DNA of 64,000 bases, from assembly GCA_013397455.1 (NCBI GenBank), contig VYZB01000339.1, positions 428,205 through 492,204 on the forward strand, given 5' to 3'. How positions within the stretch are numbered: the stretch's first letter is position 1; the number at the start of each line of letters is the position of its first letter. The notes beneath the pieces are model-generated. The model made no database searches. It saw nothing but the letters and a program-made list of their open reading frames with translations, and was not told the origin of the DNA. Source of the stretch: Crotophaga sulcirostris (lineage: Eukaryota > Chordata > Aves > Cuculiformes > Crotophagidae). Both the position numbers and the translations under genes were made by a program. Of this stretch, positions 23,101 to 35,436 are shown one piece after another.

Positions 23101-26100
23101 AAGGTGCTTGAATTTACATTACATGTGTTTCATAGCATCCTCAAAACATGCCTCTTTCCAGCTAGACTGTTGAGGTTGTGCAGAGCTCTCTCCCTTTGAA
23201 GACCTCTGCCTCCACAACATTTTGGGACTGGTTTTTTTTGCTGTGTTCAATAGCTTTTAACTAAATTGTTCATTGGTTGTTTTTTTGTTTTCTTATCAGT
23301 AATGTTAAATCAAAGCACTCCATTTGGTTTTACCTAGGAGAAAAAAACATAAAAGAAATGGGCTCTCCTGAGACTTTAACAAGCATATCAGAGCAGGGAG
23401 CAGAGGTGGAGCCACTTGCAACTGGCATCTTCTCTTTGAAATGTTCATGCCCAGGGACCACATTCCAGATAATTTTAGCGATGGCAGGGACACTTTCACA
23501 TTTCAGTGTGTTCAAAAGTTCAATAGAGAACAGTTTTGAAATTTTAATTGAAACTGAAAATAGAAAGGAGCCCAACTGCCCTCTGTTGATCACAGAAATA
23601 GGGAAGATAAAAGTGAAAAATTGACGCTATGAAACAAAAACAAGCTCTGCAGGGATTTTCACTGAACATCTTGCTGTTGCAACTGCTAGGTAATTTTTTT
23701 CAGTGATCTGTTGATATGGTCTAAAGTGGAGTTTTAAACTGAAATTTCCCAGTATTTCTTGGGGTTCTGCACAACTTTCCAATTGCAAGTGAGTAGATTT
23801 TCATTCAATAGATACTATCAGGAGGTGAGCTTGCCCATGTCGCCAGGATATATCAAATATTGATAAGGGTTGAAAACTTTGAGTATCAAAGCTAAATCCC
23901 ATGGAATCACAAAGGGATATAATACTGCCAAGGTTCAGGGGCCTCGGGGAAGGCAAAGGCTGCTTTATGAATCCAGACAGACTTTGAGCTTGTATAGGAC
24001 ATTCTCAGCTCTCATTACTCATTGCATGTTTTAGCTTCTTCTTTGCAAAGTAGCCTTGAACTGGTGTTAGCAATCACCAAGATTAAAGGCCACTTGACTG
24101 AATTCTACTTCTGAAAAATCCTACTATAGCCACAAGCAGGCAATCTGCCACAAACATGCACTTTTAAGTAAAGAGAGTCTATTTAGGTGCATTTATACAA
24201 AAAAAGTCTGATTAACCATACCTGAAACCTTTAACACATCTCTGTGCTGAATATAGTATTTTCAGCTGTTGTAAATATGTTGCTAAGAAATGCCAAAACC
24301 AAATGATTCAAAGAAAAAAGTCTCAGTTATAACAGAATTTATTAATTGAATGTCGTGGTTAAGAACATGTTAAGGTTAATAAGAAATGTATTGGAATATC
24401 ATGTATCATAGGTAAGATACATGTATATCAAAATAAGTATTGATTGACATCAGTAGGTTATATATTTGGTATAAATTTTAGCACTTTGGCTAACAGAAAT
24501 AAGGACCTTATTTAAGACTAATGTTCATTTTAAATACATGGTCATCTCAATGCTCTCTCATCCCATCTGTTGCGGACAGCAAAATATAAGTAATGAATGG
24601 AATTTTTTCCCTTTTATTCACTGCTTTGCAATCCCTGCAGAAGTTTCATTGAAGACTCTTGTGCCTTTTGTAGGTAAGGATACCAGTAAACAACAAATTA
24701 TTTCATTTGGTTTTCTTCTACGTTTTTATAGCAAAGCAAACTAAGGGCAAAATCCCTTCCATCCTTATGAAAAAAACAATGCATGTCATGTAGCACTTTT
24801 GTCTTTGGAGTACAGAGAAGATCATATATTATGCTTCCATTATGAAATGCCACAATTCAAAGTAGTCTGAGCTCCACAGCTAAGGGGGCAGAGACCACTT
24901 TTGAATTTCTTTAGATTTCCTTGTGTTCATAAGGAATCATACCTGCAGCCCTATCTGCTTCCCCACAGGGATGTGACAGCAACATCTTAGCCAAGCCACA
25001 CTCAAGCAGGAGAAGGCATTTGACTGAGGGCAACACTGTCAGCCTAAACTGCTGTTTCCTCTCCTCTCAGAGGAAAAAGAAGGCAAAAGCTTCAGAGAAT
25101 CTGACATTCATGAAATAGCAGCTGGTCAGTCAACATTTCTTTCATGACATCATGGAGGATCATGTAGTATTATCAAAGATATCACATAGTTCTTTTGAGA
25201 CACAGAGCAGTATTGTAGCTGGATAAAAACCATGGTGCGGTGATCTCCGGTGTTCCTGTTAGAGCTAGCTGCTTTAAATCTGCTTAAAGAGATCTGATAT
25301 GAGCAGTCTGAGCAGAGTTCAGGAAAGCCTTTCTGCTCAGCTCCCAAACACTGTGAGCCAGAACCAGTCAGAAGCCCGGCTGCCTTCTCAGCATAAACAA
25401 AGGGGTTGTCAGGCAGGGTGGAAACTTTTGTTTGTTGATTTGGTTGGTTTTTTAGTATGATTCTGAACTGTTTAGTTGAAAAATATCTTTAGGCTGGATC
25501 TGCTTTTAGAATACAACTGCTTAAAGGTCACACAAGTGAGCTGGTACCTACAGACCTTTTCTCATTTACCAGGTTATATTTGTTATAACTAATAGCTTAA
25601 CATCAAAAAAAAAGCAATTTTACATACAGCCTAGCACATATCAGTAAATCGAGGGATTTCTGTATACCAGCTAGGTTCTTCAGTGCTTATGCTGGTTGCT
25701 ACCCAGTGAAAAAAAAAAATCCAATATTTTCTCTCCTGACAGCTCACCTTACCACTTTAGCCTATTGCCTTTAATGGAAGAGTAGTCAGAAAGTTTCGCA
25801 TTCCATCATTTGAAATTACTGTGGCTTTTCTATCTCTTTGATTATTTTCACTGTGTGGGATTAATCTCTGACTCTGCTTTCTGGGCTGCTGTGAGGTGTG
25901 ATGAAACAGTTTTCTGTCCCTTTCATCAGATTTGTTTGAGAAGAATGACAGCTGTAAACTGACAACCTAATTTTATGGCAATTGAAAAACATGTCATTCA
26001 ATATGTTCCTAGAGTCAACTCAATACCACAAGTTTTTCTATCATCATTTATATTTGCTGTTTAATTAACACATGGATATGTAACTAAAGAGAGATAAATA

Positions 26101-28128
26101 TTTGCCTGTCACTGCAGCATCCAACTCTGCTTGCTTCATGTCTGTCTTAACACTTATCCCTTAAAAGAAACCAAGATTTATTCCATACGGGAGTTTTACT
26201 TGATAAAGTTTTATGGCCCTGGGCCAAAAGCAGAGGTGAAGGCTTTGTTGTGTGACCACTGAGGTAATGGGGAGGATTTCAGGACCCTCATTAGGAATAC
26301 AGAGCCTGACCCAAACACCTCTAGGACAAACAGAGGTTTTCCAACACTTCCAACATCAAGCCTGCGAACTGCAAGCTGTACTTCAGGGCCATAAATACAA
26401 ACTTAGACAAGGTAGTATAAGTTTATTTAGCTTGTTTTAGTATTTATTCAAAATGTACAATTTTAGTAATGTATTTCACAATTTGAAGCCAAAGGAAAGC
26501 ACTGAACTCTTTTTTCTTAAAAATAAAACTCCAATAGCCTTTCTGGTAATGAGATGAAGTAGTTCAGCCATGCATACTTATGAATGTTTGAATGTCTTTA
26601 TGCTTTATGAAAATAAAAAACCAACACTGAATTATTTGATGAAAGATATTCTACGCTGTGATCTTAATGGTTTTGGTTTATATGTCTAGATTGTCTTAAT
26701 GTCTTAAGATGTCACTCGTGGTGAGTTTCTGAGACTAAGCAACACTAGAAATAGCAGAATGCAGGATATCTTCCTGTAGATTCAATGCATACACTCTGCA
26801 GAGTATGTATATGCAAGACACATAGTTCAGTCTAACACAGAAAACAGAATTTAAGTCCAATTTTGAATGTATAATTAGATAAGAGTCATCCTTTCGATTT
26901 CTGTTATCATGTTAAATTAAGCAAATTATTTTATTTCAAATAAAATAGATCAGAAACACTGCTTTCATAGGATACATTTTCAGTATTCTATATTGAGTTT
27001 GTTGAAGCCAAAATTTAAATACTGTTTTGAAAATCACAGGGATGTTTTTTCATGTTTAAATCTTTATTTCTCTTTGACTAATGCTGATGGTAAAGCTCAA
27101 GAATAAAAGGCAAAGTTACTGTTTTAATTCATAGTGAGGGTGGCAAAGGAATATCATTTTAGCTGTGGCAGTTTCTGATACAATGATTCACGAGAGACAC
27201 TAGATCGGAGCAGTTTAATTTGGGAGAGCATTATGCAGAAACATTATTATTAGCTTTTCTCATTTCTTTCTTTTTTTTCTTTTTCTTATTCTCTGTGTAT
27301 ATAATCTATGTATCAGATTTATCTGCAGAATGTATGTTTTCTCTTCCACATTACCCCCACATCCAAAATGATCATTACGTTGTTTTTTGTTCCTGAAAGT
27401 GTTAGTCATATGAAATGGCACTAAAATAATTTTGCTTTTCCTGTCAAAGGAAATGAAAGCAAAAAGACAATTACTTTTCCAAGTTGTAAAATTGTATTTT
27501 TATTGACATGAAGCAAGCTAAAGCAATAACTCCTGATGATGTGTTAATAAATAATATATAAATTTAAATATATTGGGCCTCTCCTTCTTTTACACCAGTT
27601 CAAACCTGGAGTAACTTCACTATAGTCAATATATTTATAAATAGGAGAAGAATCTGAGTTTCTGTGTGCCTATGAATTATGTATTACTTGCAAGAAAAAA
27701 TTTAATTTTTTGCGTACATGTCTGCAGTGTTGGGTATGAATGAATAATGGTGAAATGTCAGAAAGTGAGTAAATCTTTCTCTAAGAATAGTGACAGGACA
27801 TTTTTAGTGCCAGTCTGAACTCTGATACAGTCAGATTCTCCACTGTCCTGGACAGTGTTGAAGTCAGCAAAGTTTTAGCAGGTGTGCCAGCCAAGATTTC
27901 TCACTCATTTCAAAGACTTGTGCAGCTGGGGAAAGCATCTGAATGTTCTTTTTCCTCCCATTCTTTCTCAAGCTAGGAAGTTTATGACACAAACGTAGAA
28001 AGGAAAATAAGAGTTATGACCAGCATTAGATTCAAATCCTTTTGATTCCGTAGCCTAATGAAAATTTTCTATATGCGAGTTGCTCAGAGTGCTGCTAGGT
28101 TCACATTGCGAGTGAGGTTGAGACTTCC
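20144..28128. other. Presumed intron or intergenic DNA
   Basis: Eight kilobases without a recognised repeat family. It holds two splice-bounded candidate exons (21577-21683 and 24641-24673, described as findings), a small tandem of 'gtcatttttgatga/gtcatcac' units at about 22635-22690, a stretch at 23277-23624 that is open on both strands, a pyrimidine-rich run at about 27255-27297, and several poly-A/T runs. No RNA gene recognised. Confidence 0.5.
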
Positions 28129-28336
28129 ACAGTATCACAGTATCACAAGGTTGGAAAGGACCTCTGAGATCATCGAGTCCAACCTATAACCCAACACTAA
28201 CACCAACCCATCATCTAAACCATGGCATTCAGTGCCTCATCCAATCTCCTCTTAAACACCTCCAGGGTTGGGAATTCTACCACCTCCCTGGGCAGCTCAT
28301 TCTAATGGCTAACTACCCTTTCAGAGAAGAACTTCT
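28129..28336 (-). mobile_element. CR1 LINE 3' end, relatively well preserved
   Basis: Starting with the short tandem 'cacagtat' units typical of the CR1 terminus, the + strand then reads 'aaggttggaaaggacctctg' and 'agatcatcgagtccaacct', continues through 'cccaacactaacaccaaccc', 'tctcctcttaaacacctcca' and 'ccacctccctgggcagctca', and ends near 'tcagagaagaacttct'. This is the reverse complement of the last ~200 bp of an avian CR1. It is closer to the familiar consensus than the other copies in the window, so it is probably among the youngest here. 5'-truncated and non-coding. Confidence 0.95.
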
Positions 28337-31300
28337 AGATTCATGGTAAAACACCTGAATTGTTCCACTGTGACCTTTGGCAGAAATAACTATCTGGCTC
28401 CTCACATCATGCTGGTTTTGAATGTTCTTCCCTGGTCCCTTAGAAGAAATGGACCTACTCCAAACCTCCTAACAGGTAGGCCCCAGTCCTACCAACTGTT
28501 CTTGCTACCTAAAGAGAAGCAATGTAAGTCTGTTGTGCCAGGCTGAGTCAGAGATGCTGACTGCTGGAAGAAACATGAAGAATACTAAGACTGATGGTTG
28601 GCAATCCTGAAAAGAGAAGAGGACATCACAAACCGGAAAAAGCCTTTGCATGAGTACCAAAATATTACCAGGTATTGTAGCTGCCCCAGAGGGGCAGTGA
28701 ATCTGTGTGGGTCTAATAAAATGATCAACCACAAATTCAGCTGCTGTCTTCTGGAGACAATCTATGTCTTCAGGTGGATCTTTGAGGGTTTGTGTTTAAT
28801 TTCAGATAATTAAAAGCAGTAAGTAAGGAAACACGATATGAATCATAATGGAAATGAGCTTACTTTCCTTCAGACCAAATGGATTTGTGAGCTGAGGGGT
28901 AAGGCAATAAGGCAATAAATACAGTGATATTACCTAGTTCTACTTCTGTATTTCTTAAGATTTGTTTACATGCAAAAGTTAACTTCTATTAAGTTAAGGT
29001 ATGAACTGAAAATAAAGCTGCTGTTGTTGAATGTCCCCTAAGAATATCTATGCATGGGCTTATGGATGCATGGATAACTCAAGATACAAGTCAGAGTAGA
29101 GGGAAATCAAGTGGAATGGAAATTACTTTTTATTTACTTGCCTTTACAATTTTGATCTTAAATAAATTAAATGTTATGTAATTGAAAAGTCAGATCTCTG
29201 ATTAACTTTCTTGCTCATAGAGCGTGGCAAAGAATGTACCTAGCAGCCCATTATAAAATACGTAGACTTCAGGATGTTTTGAACTCTTAAATTTGATGAT
29301 TGTTCCAAGAGAACTAATACATAGCCTGAAATTGTTTGAAATATACCTATCAACAGTGCATTCTTATTCATTGAAATAGCATATTTCTGCAAGGGAAGAA
29401 ATTTACCAGGTTCCAACTTAAGTTACACGGACATGAACTTGGGCTTCCTCTATAATTTCAGATGTTCTCCAGATTTACATACATTTGGTCTGCTGCTGCC
29501 CTGATTATGGGTCCTACAGGTACAGAAAATATAATATATGTAGGAATGAGCGTAGACCCCTCAAGAGTCTGCAGCAGCACCCAATGTTGCTTAGATCAAC
29601 AAGTTCTACATTCATCTTCCCTCTGCTGCAGGCTACTTTTAAGATCTCACAAAAATCAATGTAGAAAAATATATTTGTTGTGCAGAAAAATTTCACCTCG
29701 GTGGGATAAAAAGAGTTAGAAAAACTGTGTAACTAGATTTTGGAAGCTTCCTAAGGGCAAATTTAGAGAATTACTATCTGGCGGTTAATTTGGCATGTCT
29801 TTGCATAGCAGAGACAGGGTTTTATGTGCCTGCTTTAGGATCCAGCACAATGATATAACTTAGTAAATAATAGGGAAAAGCTGGTTTTAGAAATTAGATC
29901 GAATTTTTAATCATGCCATAAGCTATGCTTCAAGTACTACTAAGTAGCTCAGGCAGACTGGTTTTTACAGACAAGTCTCGTATGCCATGGACCTTTTGGC
30001 ATACCTACCTGTGGAAAAATATAGGGGTTTACAGAGCTACAGGTAGAACTGTAAAACAACTGCAGGGTCAATAGTAGTGCCCAAAGAGGGCTGTAAAACA
30101 GATGAGATCCTGTGGTATGTTCATACGAACTTTCAGGCATGTGACTCCCGTGGTACATACTTTGAGAGGTCAAACCAATATAGCACATGTCATGACTGCC
30201 AGTTCTCGTGATATTATTGCAGCTCACGCTGTTTGGTGTTTTGTTTTTTTTGTTTTTTTTTTTTCCAAAGGCCAGGCTTCTCAAATTATCTGACTATGTG
30301 AGAACTTCAGCTTTCATCTCAGAAAAAAAATAACCAGCTCCGTGTAGCTGCCTAGATCCTCTGTTCCAATGATCAATTTGCAAATATGCTAGAATCAAGT
30401 GCGTTTTACAGTCCTGGAAGGCAGAAAGCAAAGGGAGGGGTATTGGCAGTAGAAGAGGCAAACCTTTAAACTAAGAAGCGAGAGACAAGTTCAAAACAAT
30501 TTCTGACTCTTACGCAAATGTCATCACTTTTGCTGACTTGAATCCTGACTTCTGAAAACTAGGCGCTGACAAGTCTGGGAGTTTGCATTTTTACTTCATT
30601 TTTAAATGTGATCCTGAGCTTGTGTGGTTTGAGCTATGTGTTGTCTACATATGTGGTCACCGAGCAGGTGGAAAACCACTGTAAACTTCTCTGAGCCTTG
30701 CCCAGGGCTGCTGTCCTCTCTCCCAGGGACAGTCCTGAATAGCGTATGGGGGTACATGGGACTCTGGGGGGGGGCACAGGCTGGTACCAAGGAGGTATTG
30801 CACAGTCTGACGGGGTAAAAACAGAGAATGGAGGGGTTCAGTAATAATCCTTCCTCCTTAACCGCTTGCTCTACTTCTACTTCATGTACAGAACAGTCTT
30901 TTGTGCGTATGTGTGTTTTGGTTTTAATTCTGTTTGATTTCTGAGAGGCTGAGACTAGAAAAGGTACTCACCTTTCAGAATATGCGAAGAAAACCCCTCT
31001 CATGAATTTTGCCAGCCCCCTGCCATTTAGGGCTGCCCTCACATGCTCAGAGTAACCCCAGCTGAGCAGCTTCAGGGACAAGCAAAATCCACAGAAGCGC
31101 TCCAAACAGAAATTTCATCCCACGTAGTTCAACCAGTAGGTTCCTTCTCACACCTGAACGTACACAGCAACCCAGCTCAAGCGACACCCTGTGCCCCCAG
31201 CCAGCTGTGCCTAATAATCCCAGATAAAGCCAGATAACCTCATTAACTCTCCTTCAGCATTTTCCTCAGGCAGAGTTCATTATCCTGGTTTTTATGGCTT

Positions 31301-34300
31301 AAGGAAACAGGCTGCTACAAGGGAGCTTGCAGAGCAGGGGATGAAAAGCAATAGGTGAGAAGAGACTGTGAATTTGCTACCAAAGGAGAGGCTTTTCCTT
31401 CTCTTCTCTTTCTATCTTAGCATATGAGAGTTGCTCCCATCATGTTAGTGACAAGTAGGTTTCTTAGTAACCTTCTACTGGTGGCTAACAGTAGTCCTTC
31501 CCAATCTACAGTTCTCCCTCTGTAATTCAGAATATTCCTCTTGTGCTTCTCTCAGCCACAGGCACATACTGCCACCATCAGATCAAACGGATCCTTATAA
31601 CAAATTGGGGGGCTTTAAACTAGTGCAAAACTGTCATCTTCACCTGATTTTTAATAAAATAAAGTTTCTGGGATGCCACACTGATATTTGCAAACCCTCA
31701 GCTAGAGCTGACTGGAATTTTTCTGTCAAGCGATTTTTTGGAGCAAAAGTACAAATGCTTAAATTCTGATTTTACTGCTCCCTGACTTTCTGCTGGGAAT
31801 CAATTTAGGAGAATTATTGTTTAGCTGCTTTTGATATTGTTTTGTTAAGAATTGGAATGTTTAATTTTGTTGAATTTAATATAAAGCGTTTTAAATTAAG
31901 TCTAATAATATATTGAACTGTTTTTTCTTTGCCAGAGTAAAACCTTGTGGGAATTCAATACCACCTCTGTTTGTGGATAGTCTCTGCTGAGGGGATATAT
32001 CTCCTAACATATCCTGGTCAGGCTATATTAGTGCAGTACAAGCCATGCAGTTCAGTCAGGAAGCCTGAGCATAGTGCAGAAAGTAATCATCAGATCTCTG
32101 AGACTCTCATGTATTCTGATGTTTTCAATCAGACTGTTAGAGCAACCACGAGTCAATGTGCCATTTATGGAAAAACAGCATTTCAACATTAAAGAACCAA
32201 CAATACTGACTTTTTTTCTCATAATTCCTGATTATTTATATACTCCTTTAAAAAAAGTAGTTTCTTTTCTTTTCTGCTATCCTTGGGAAATTAAAAGCAT
32301 TGTGTGGAGAAATGTATATTGAGAAATGCTCTATCCCACCTAGAGATCCATGTCTGGTACTATCCTAAATATTCTAGACATCAGAGAATTATAAATTTCA
32401 CATACATATCATGGTTAACTACAGTCTGTTGATGATCCTAGTTCAGATGTGATGATTATTTGTGCATTTTAGCTGTCCGTGTTTGGTTTCTATGAGAATC
32501 GTGGCTGCAGATGTGCTAAACAACATTCTGTTAAGATACGACATCACCTAAAACAAAAAGGGTTCTTGCACTTTCCAGGATGCAATTAGCATGGGTCAAT
32601 AAAGAAAGCAATAACTGCTTGAAATTTGCTGTCATTTTCTAAGTTACTCACTCATGGTTGAATGTCAGTTGTACAGCAGAAAGGAAGGAGGGCAATTCAT
32701 TAAAAGAATTCTACTCTGGCTGCTAAGAACAAAACACTCAAAACCTTTTGTTAATATGGAACTGTGAAAATATGGAGGAAAATTAGGCATAGCTGTCTCT
32801 GAAGCAGCAAAATTATACCATAGTGTTATCCAAAGCCATTCATATAAAGACTTGTTTATGATAGTAAATTAAATATTATTGTTTCCCAACATTTCCCCAT
32901 AGCTAAAATGATACGTCTTGATAGGATAAAAGAATCTTGTATTGCCAAAAGCATACTAGAACTTTTTTCAGCTGAGAAAACAGTTAAAGGTTTGTTTAAA
33001 AATGGAGATATTTTCAAGCCATACAAACAGCAAAATATTTCTCACAATTGTTAGTTGCTGTGCAGCTGAAGAGGGAATAGTCAGTCCTTTCCTTGATCGT
33101 TTTCAAGAAAGCAATGAAGTTGCTTTAGGAATATTTAGAAGTAAGCTACAATGAAAGTATTTGAACTTTGAGAACAAATCACTATTCCCTGCTGACAGTA
33201 ATGATGTTAACACAAGTAAATGGTACATCTATACAGATGTTTACTTTATTAGTTAGCAAGTTCATACTCTTCACAATGTGGCAATGCATACTAAAAGTTA
33301 TCATTTTCTTTTGAAGACTGCAATATGAAAGTTTTTAACCCTTTTCTTCAGCTAGTTCGGAATTACAGTGGGTGTTTTACTTTGTCATCTTCAAATAGGT
33401 GGAAATGCTGATGCATACCCTACACAACCATACTACCCAGGCTGACCCAGAAGGAACCTTTCACCATTTCTCAGCTATTAACAGATCCTTTTTATACTAG
33501 GAATGGCCTACCTAGATAAAGGCTTAGGCTCTTTAAGGCTGGGAATGATAAAAATAACCACTTTTCAGTGAATGAATACTATATCTGTTTCACAATACCC
33601 TAAAAGACAGTTGTGACAGAGTGAAGTGTATGACATAAAGCATTCAATGATGGATAAACTACAACAAAGAACTGGTGACAAATCATTCAGTCATAAATAT
33701 GACTTTTATCGGAAAGCAGAGCAAACAGTGATGTCATTCAGTGTGGTGTGCTTTGGTTCTCAGACATCTAAGTTCACATTTCACTTCAACAAACAATTTA
33801 TTTTAGCTTGACTGAGCTCTCTTCTGATTAAAAAAATTTATAAATAAAATAAAAGAGAGAGAAACCTTTTCAGGAGTTCTTAGGCCTTTCTAAATAAATG
33901 GAATTTGAGGAGAAAGAAAAACTGAATATGGGCTGCATAATATTGCACTTTGAGAACGACAAATTGAGCAGTGACTAAGCAAAAAGATATTTAAGAAGTT
34001 TGGTAAAGTGAATGATTCAATATTTTACTTTCAACTCCTGGTTTTCTCAGTCTTTAGTTTTTGAAAATCAATGTCTTATCTTGTTTCCAAAACAACACTA
34101 AAAATAGTGCTTTCTGTGTTCGTACAAGACACTTCAACATCTTGGCAGGGATGTGCTAATGCTAAAACCAAACTTAAAGTTAGTTCCAGTTGTCCATTTC
34201 TGGAGTTCTCTGTGCTGAGTTAAAAGAACTAAACAGATCTTGAAATGTATGGAACCTGACCATAAGAAAAATAAATATAAATCAATGGGTCTTAATGCTA

Positions 34301-35217
34301 TATCTGAGGGTAGAATAAAAAATCAAACTGAGTTTAAAATGTTGTATTTTCTATGCAGTGTTACTTCTCCACAGACTAACCCTAGGTCCAAGAAGGTGGC
34401 CATCAGAGACTGTAACCAGCTAGGGCTGACAAAAAGCCCTAAACACTCATGATTTGTCTATATCAAAGACATGTAAACCAAGCATCTGATATTTCTGAAT
34501 GAGGATGGCGTGAGACAGAGTATCTTCCAGAAGCATTAGACCTGGGTCTATCACAACTCCATCCTTTTCCACTTTCTCTTTCCTTCCCCCAGTAGGAGTG
34601 GACCTAGAGTTCAATTCTACCCATTCTGTAAAGAAACATTGAGCAGGCATTCCTTAATTTTATCCCTTTACTCCGTCATTCAAAGTCTTCATGAGAAATA
34701 GGATAGCATGGTTTATAACCTCATACCCTCCATAGACTTGTATGGATCATTCAGTGAACCACCTAGCCTCTCCCAAAGAGTCTGTACTGGTGGCTTTACA
34801 CTAGGAAGAGGAGAAGTAACAGTCCTTTTCTTTTACAAATGGGGTAATTGGAAGTTTCACAACTTCACTTATGCAGAGCTATTAACACAACTGCCTCTGA
34901 TATTATCAAAGCAAGTGCCATATGCAGAGCCACTGTCTCCCAGATTGCATATGCCAAATGAGTTTGATGATATCGTATATAACCGTCAGATCTTCTCCTC
35001 TTCAGAGTCAGTGGAGCTTGGGAATTCAGATTTCTAATTTTCTGCAGCTAGTAAGGCTGTAAACTGGAAAAAGTTCTTCATCTTTCTCTTCAGCAAATGG
35101 TTTACAGAAGCAGTGTCTTATATGCTAGGTATTTGAGTGTCCTCAGTCCCTTGTGTTTGGCAGGACCCCAAGTCCGTGTTAGAGATAAACTGGAATCTGG
35201 ACATGTATTTTCTCTCA
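28337..35217. other. Presumed intron or intergenic DNA
   Basis: No repeat family recognised. A G-rich segment able to form a G-quadruplex lies at 30748-30774. A strong acceptor-like site precedes 31937 but no open exon of useful length follows. The 109-codon frame at 34708-35037 has no recognisable domain. Nothing else stands out. Confidence 0.5.
30748..30774 (+). other. Potential G-quadruplex
   Basis: Four or more G-tracts of at least three with short loops: GGGGG, tacat, GGG, actct, then a run of nine G. This satisfies the common G3+N1-7 rule. It may simply be a chance G-rich patch, and no promoter features are seen beside it. Confidence 0.5.
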
Positions 35218-35436
35218 TTCTACATCAGGGGTGTCAAACTCCCTGCTCCCGCCGCTCTCCTGCTCCTGCAGCGTAACGCGCGTCACACACTGCACACGTG
35301 CCCAGCACTGGCAGGAGCACAGGGACAAGGAGCTCGGTGCTGCTGCTGGGTAGAAACAAGGTGTTGGGCCAGATAAAAGAAGGTGGAGGGACGGATTCAG
35401 CCCACGGGCCATGAGTTTTACACCCCTGTTCTACAT
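35218..35436. repeat. Target-site duplication pair flanking the hAT element
   Basis: The 8-bp word ttctacat occurs immediately before (35218-35225) and immediately after (35429-35436) the transposon. Eight bp is the characteristic duplication length for the hAT superfamily, and both copies are identical. Confidence 0.9.
35226..35428. mobile_element. Non-autonomous hAT (Charlie-type) DNA transposon, complete
   Basis: A 203-bp element begins caggggtgtcaaactc and ends gagttttacacccctg, giving terminal inverted repeats that match at 15 of 16 positions. These ends are those of a widespread vertebrate hAT-Charlie group, and the internal 'ggattcagcccacgggccat' just before the 3' end resembles the ggccggattcggcccgcgggcc sequence usual in that group. 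A perfect 8-bp target duplication surrounds it. The inside is GC- and CpG-rich (for example gcgtaacgcgcg), unlike the AT-rich surroundings, and has no transposase frame, so it would have needed a transposase in trans. Strand is arbitrary for this structure. Intact ends and duplication suggest a younger insertion than the worn CR1 copies, but age cannot be measured from one copy. Confidence 0.92.
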
